From Cystobasidiopsis lactophilus (taxonomy: Eukaryota; Basidiomycota; Agaricostilbomycetes; Agaricostilbales; Chionosphaeraceae), in assembly GCA_001599975.1 (NCBI GenBank), contig BCIO01000003.1:2908677-2972676 (forward strand): a stretch of 64,000 bases of DNA. The letters are read 5' to 3'. Of this stretch, positions 59,601 to 64,000 are shown piece after piece. A program made the translations under genes and the position numbers. The stretch's first letter is position 1. Every line of letters starts with the position of its first letter. Under the pieces are notes generated by a model, which searched no databases, was not told the origin of the DNA, and worked only from the letters and a program-made list of their open reading frames with translations.

Positions 59601-59983
59601 TCATTTCAGACGGCCACATCACCCGTGACGCGCATAATGTCACCCATCTGCTGCGAAAGGCGAGGGAATCCAAAGTCCTCGTGGTCTTTGTCATCTTGGA
59701 CGCCTTACCGAATTCAAAAGAGGAGGCGGCTCCATCGATCCTCGACTTCAGCACGGCTGCTTTTGGCACGGATCCAGCTACGGGCCAGCCTGCCCTGATT
59801 CAGCGGCGATACATGGACTCCTTCCCGTTCGAGTACTTCGTAGTGCTCAGGTCGACGGACGAGCTGCCCAACATGCTCTGTGGCCTGCTTCGGCAGTTTT
59901 TCGGCTTGGTGCGTCTACTTTTATCTTTGAGCCTCGTCATTGGTGCTGAACTGTCGGCGTCGCAGATGTCGAATGAGCGTTAA
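44651..59983 (+). CDS. MDN1: Midasin (Rea1/Mdn1), giant AAA ATPase of 60S ribosome assembly
   Basis: A dynein-like remodelling ATPase that strips assembly factors such as Rsa4 and Ytm1 from pre-60S particles. About 4,800 residues with some 15-18 short introns (clear ones: 45097-45152, 46527-46601, 47150-47216, 50117-50166). Six AAA modules are visible by their Walker A sites: SAPSAGKAT (AAA1, near residue 430), GETGTGKTT (AAA2, 745), GPTSSGKTS (AAA3, 1180), GETGSGKTA (AAA4, 1465), GSPGVGKTS (AAA5, 1840) and GAHAAAKVS (AAA6, 2145). Long helical linker follows, including WKDVNVVALRQSAAKSHRAL. Then an Asp/Glu/Gln-rich stretch (57300-58900), and the MIDAS domain with ILIALDDSGSI and IISDGHI. The chain ends QFFGLMSNER. 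No break was found, so the gene looks intact. Confidence 0.95.
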
Positions 59984-60552
59984 TGTCCTGCGCCACCGAG
60001 GACTTTTAGTCTCCCTCGCCAGCATTTTGTAAATTTTTAGCATCTCATGTAACATAAGCGCATTCTTCACTTGTCCCACTGCGCAGTCTGGCAGTGATCT
60101 GCACATATAAGCTGACCATGAGTTTGCGAGGGTCCAGCGTCTCTCAGAGGCGAACGTCTTCTGTGCTTCTTCTTGCGCCACCTTTACCCTTCTCCGTGAT
60201 AACCTTCTTGAATGCTTCTAGTCGTGCTTGCTCCTGACACTGTGGCCACTTTGGCCTGGAGCTCAACGAGCGCCAGGTTGGAATTTGAGGCGCCGACAGC
60301 GGCAGGCAGAAGCTGGCTACTCCGGACTTGGCTGTTCGCCTCCCTTCCGCGGAGTACGATGAGACGGCTTGTCAAACGAGGTTCGAGCAGGCACAGAGCG
60401 CAAAACACAATGGCTGGAGCCACCTTCCCATTACCATTCCCACGGACACTTGCCTCAACTTGTCAAGCCTTGGCTGCCTTGGTCAACTACACCTGCTTGC
60501 CTGGTCCTCAAAGCTGGTGATTCGTTTCCCCTGACTCAAGTTCGAGCCGAGT
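59984..60552. other. Gap between MDN1 and the second GH43 gene
   Basis: 569 bp. On the minus strand, 60230-60150 reads EQARLEAFKKVITEKGKGGA then a stop, which looks like the end of a small protein, but I could not connect it to an upstream exon and leave it as noncoding. The GH43 promoter must lie in the right half. Confidence 0.35.
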
Positions 60553-62052
60553 ATGCACTGGCGCTCGTGGGCCCTGCTCCTGTGTTCGGTCCTTCCTTGG
60601 TCGCAAGCGGCCGATGCCTGGCCTGACCCATTGCCTATGTACGGCTTGCCTTCGCCCGCTTCTCCAAGCGTCGACAGTCCAACAATATGCAAGAAGGATG
60701 ATACCTGTGCGTAAAGCCTGACTTGTCTCTTCACATCCAGTGTGAATCGGATTCGGACAGACTTCTTATTCTTCACGTCGTCCGGCTTGGGCTTCACGAC
60801 CAGCAAAGATCGAGTCAATTGGGATCCTGCTCAACAGAGAGTGTATGAGGAAGTGCCAGCTGGTAGGTCGCTTCCTTTCCAGGAAGGTTCTTGCCTTTGA
60901 CACGTTCTGCCAGCCGTCAAAGAGAGAAACGGCAACCGTGATGTCATCTGGGCGCCAGACTGTACTGTCGTAAATGGTACCCTCTTTGTCTATTACTGCT
61001 CGTCGACGACCGGAAGCCAGCACAGCGCCATATTCCTTGTCACCTCGCCTGATGGCAAGATTTGGACAGACCATGGCGTCATTGTGGCGACGTCTGGAGC
61101 CGAAGACTACAATGCTATCGACCCGCATCTTGTCATTGTTGGGGAGCTCTGGTATTTGAATTTAGGCAGCGTAAGTTGGCCACTTCTACCTCGCTATTCG
61201 CCCTTTTGATTCGGGAACGTCTCAGTGGTGGACTGGTATCAAGCTGATGACCCTCGAGCCCGGAACCGGAAAGAACACGAGTGCCACTCCGACTCTCACG
61301 GCGTTGTCGACGAGGTCCGGCTCTGGGGAAGAAGCCGGCTGGATCCTGCCTTATCAAGACTACTTCTACCTTTTTGTTTCCTTCGGGGCCATCGCGCAAG
61401 GCCCTAACGCCACTTACAATGTTCAAGTCTCGCGCGCGACGCAAATCACTGGCCCCTACCTGTGTGTTGATTGATTGCCGTACAGTGTCTCCGCTGAGCC
61501 AGACCTGCAGGGCTCAAGATGGCACTGCAGCTCTCGACGGTGGAACTACGCAAGTCATTGGCACGCACGGGCATATTTATGGACCAGGAGGACAGAGTCT
61601 CTTAGTAGATGGTTCGGAAGTTGTTATGCTCTACCATCGTAAGTGCCACTCGCTTTTAACGCCACTGATAGTCTGAACGATAGCATCAAGACTACTCTAC
61701 AAGCTCTACTGGAGGCTGGCTATCGTTACCAGCCATGAATCTGGTGGACTTTAGCACCGGGTGGCCCGTCCTCGTTGCGGGCAATGCGATCCGGACCAAT
61801 GCCACCGCCTCCCAATCCTCCCAATCTGGCTCTTTTACTACCAATCTGAGCACTCAGTCCAGCGCTGCCAACTGGAAAACTGTCACGCCTCCGGCACAGT
61901 TGGCACCCTTCTCTTCGTCGTCCCAAAATCCCTTGACGCATCCTTCCAACCGTCCGGTGGAAATCAGTCGAGCCGTGCGAGCGCTCCGGTTCGGGGCTTG
62001 GGCCATGAGCGTCGTATGCTTTCTGCAGTATGCAGTAGTGCATGTTGGCTAG
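60553..62052 (+). CDS. Second GH43 arabinanase-like protein, catalytic base altered
   Basis: Paralogue of the gene at 4626-6098. Signal peptide MHWRSWALLLCSVLPWSQA, then SVDSPTICKKDDT where the left copy has INDPSLCKKNDT. Splicing then gives TYF, KDRVNW, IWAPDC, YNAIDPHL, EEAGWILPY and IYGPGGQSLLVDG. The pKa Asp and acid Glu are kept, but the Asp that aligns with the base position is Ser, with an Asp one place earlier. Activity may therefore be lost or changed. Introns fall at the same places as in the left copy. The tail is Ser/Thr-rich and ends in a hydrophobic segment (FGAWAMSVVCFLQYAVVHV), so the protein is likely membrane- or GPI-anchored. The ATG at 60553 matches the left start. Confidence 0.78.
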
Positions 62053-62333
62053 GGCGACGAGCAATCGGCCTGATTTTGGGATCACGGCTGTCAGTTCTAC
62101 TTTACTTCTCATGTCTCCTCTTGCCGTCATTTTGGGGCTATCGCCAGAGGAGGGCGTTTCAGATTTCCCCGCGGAGTAGGATCACCAGAGGCTTTCGCTT
62201 TCCCTTCGCTCCCTTCCATCATCTCTCGGCCGCCCGCTTTGTCCAAATAGCTTTATCTGTACTTGGAGCGGGTCTCCTCAGCCTGAACCGGCTTCCCTGG
62301 CTCGAGCTGGTCTCTGTCTTTACCACCATTTTC

Positions 62334-63224
62334 ATGTCGCTGAACCACCCGAATGGCTCCATCCGTGGTCAAGGGTCCCGCCGAGGCCCTGTGGGCTCAC
62401 ACGCATCGCAGACTCTTCATAACAGTAGCACGAGTCAAAAAGTTGCCTCCAACCAGTATCCCGCCAGCAGCATGACTCTATCTCAACAAAGCCAAGAAAC
62501 TTCTAAGCCACCAGTCCAGGAGCCTAGTCGACGCTTGAGCTTCTATTGCCTCCTCGCAGCTCTGTTTGCGACTACTGTAGCCTCTGGGTTTCTGGGTATC
62601 TCCTGGACGCAGCGTAAGTTTCGTGTTCTGCTGACCTGGCCAGACTGATTGCGAATACTGTGTCCAGCTCTCAGTTCTCCTCTAGGCTACAATCACGGCC
62701 CACATTGCCCAGCGCGACCAGTCCCTTTGAAGGTGGATTCCATTTGGTGCTTGTCTTACGACACGGTGATAGACAACACCCCGTGGGCGAACGTCGTTGA
62801 TAAGCTCCATCTGACCGCTCTGGGAGTCCTGATTCTAGTGGCTGGATTGATGACTATTGCCGTCTTTCAAGAACACCGTCGCAAGTCTAAGGGCTCTTTC
62901 AAAAGCTACGACGGCCACGTCTGTGTCTTTGTCTTCGTCACTGTGCCGCTGCTAGCGTCTGGCGGTTCCCTTCTGATCGTCGAAGTTCATGCCGTTCGAT
63001 TTTTGCTGGATTTCGATGTCGGCATGGGCGAACGGATGCTAATTGGAGCAGCGGTCGCCTCCATCATGGCCGTGGTCGCGGCGGTGATTGCTGCATGGGA
63101 AATGAAGCTCCTTCAGCGCGAGCTCGACCCGAACCGCGTTCCGAAAGACGACGACGAGGGGTGTTGCGTCGGATTCGTATGCGGGGGATGCGACGCGAGC
63201 GCTTGCGGGGCGGGATGCGCCTGA
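62334..63224 (+). CDS. Four-TM membrane protein with Cys-rich tail
   Basis: Exons 62334-62613 and about 62669-63224 join with phase 1 (WTQ then PLSSPLGY). The Ser/Gln-rich N-terminal tail ends in SKPPVQEPSRRLSFYCLLAA. Helix 1 lies there, followed by the intron; a loop with three cysteines comes next; helices near LHLTALGVLILVAGLMTIAV, VCVFVFVTVPLLASGGSLLI and RMLIGAAVASIMAVVAAVIA follow. The cytoplasmic tail ends GCCVGFVCGGCDASACGAGC, a dense Cys cluster that could be palmitoylated or bind metal. No known domain. The next gene is a tandem paralogue, and the left gene at 6631-7722 has the same plan. Confidence 0.68.
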
Positions 63225-63467
63225 GTGCCAGAGAACAGCCTTCTACCAGGGCCTGGCTGACTCCTGAAATCCCTGAAGGGCTTGTGGGCGTCAAACTGTT
63301 TGCCCGTCTTTCCTTTGTTGCACTCCTCATCTAAGTCCGGACGACGGTGAGGGCGCAACTATCCCCTCTGCGGGTTCTTCTCTTCCGCCACCGAGATTCA
63401 GTACATACTTGACTAAAAAGAGCTGGCTCCCTTACCGAGCTGGCTCGGTTGCTCCTTTGGCCATTAA

Positions 63468-64000
63468 ATGACTTCGTTGCGTGTCGGTCTCGGCGGTCAA
63501 CCGTCCATTGCCAGCCACAATGTCAGCTTTGGCCCAGGACAACCGAATCATCAGACATCTACAAGAGACGCTAGTACTGGAGACCATAGCCTGTCGTTGC
63601 GCCCGGGAACCTCCTCTCAAAGAGGTGGCGACCATCAGTCCCAGTCCCAGACTCAGTCGCATTCGTTCTCGACTGGCCCCCCGGGCTTGAATTCTGTACC
63701 AGGCAGCCAGCAACAAGGCTCCCATGGGCCTCCTCCTTATCAATATGAAGCCAACACTATGTCGTTTCCCCGAAATGGTCAAAGTCTCGAAGGTTCCAAG
63801 CCGCCAGTCAAGGAGCCCAGTCGGACCTTGAGCTTTTGTTGCGTTGTTCTTGCTTTCATTCTGTCTATTGGAGGGGTAGGAGCGCTGCTGATAGCATGGA
63901 TACAACGTGCGTTTCCTCTGACCTTTGTCTCTGGCTCGCTGACAGATGCCTTATAAAGCTCTTGGTTTGGTGGCTGCACGCGGGCCCCGCTATCACTGCC
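63468..64000 (+). CDS. Tandem four-TM paralogue, 3' partial
   Basis: Exon 1 (63468-63906) encodes a Ser/Gln-rich N-terminal tail and SKPPVKEPSRTLSFCCVVLA leading into helix 1, ending AWIQ before a phase-1 donor (GTGCG). This matches the gene at 62334 (SKPPVQEPSRRLSFYC, SWTQ). The rest runs off the window. The tail is about 55 residues longer than in its neighbour. Confidence 0.68.

Noticed and set aside
60150-60430. Small minus-strand gene with C-terminus EQARLEAFKKVITEKGKG
   Set aside because: Attractive end, but no upstream exon with a start and consistent phase could be joined to it.

Overview
This is a 64 kb stretch of a moderately GC-rich fungal genome. Genes are split by many short GT-AG introns of about 46-70 nt and lie on both strands with small gaps. 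The intron style and gene set (SPT8, SUB2, transaldolase, a mitochondrial pyruvate carrier, midasin, a Cep57-type spindle-pole protein) point to a basidiomycete, perhaps a yeast-like Pucciniomycotina; the genus cannot be fixed from sequence alone. No rRNA, convincing tRNA, CRISPR array, or intact transposon was seen.

Left accessory region (1-15.2 kb). A partial membrane-protein gene on + is followed by seven genes all on the minus strand: a Cep57-like protein, a secreted GH43 arabinanase-like enzyme, a four-TM protein, two tandem paralogues of an unknown three-TM protein (B1 and B2), a membrane-anchored protein with SMP-like features lying between them, and one more small membrane protein. 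This part is a patchwork of local duplications, with signs of gene conversion.

Core region (15.8-60 kb). These are conserved housekeeping genes, in order: RMD5/GID2 ubiquitin ligase subunit; a RING protein with a very long acidic tail; carnosine N-methyltransferase; SPT8 (SAGA); SUB2 (TREX); a PCID2/Thp1-type PCI protein (TREX-2); COQ5; MPC2; palmitoyl-protein thioesterase; an orphan disordered protein; a Cid1-type nucleotidyltransferase; transaldolase; a mitochondrial 3'-5' exonuclease; a C2H2 factor; and the 15.3 kb midasin gene MDN1. Convergent pairs sit 60-260 bp apart, and several divergent pairs share very short promoters (28 bp between start codons for the methyltransferase and SPT8).

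Right accessory region (60.5-64 kb). A second GH43 gene is followed by two tandem four-TM proteins, the last cut by the window edge. They share with the left four-TM gene a phase-1 intron just after the first TM helix. The same two gene families (GH43 and four-TM) thus occur next to each other at both ends, about 55 kb apart, around a conserved core.
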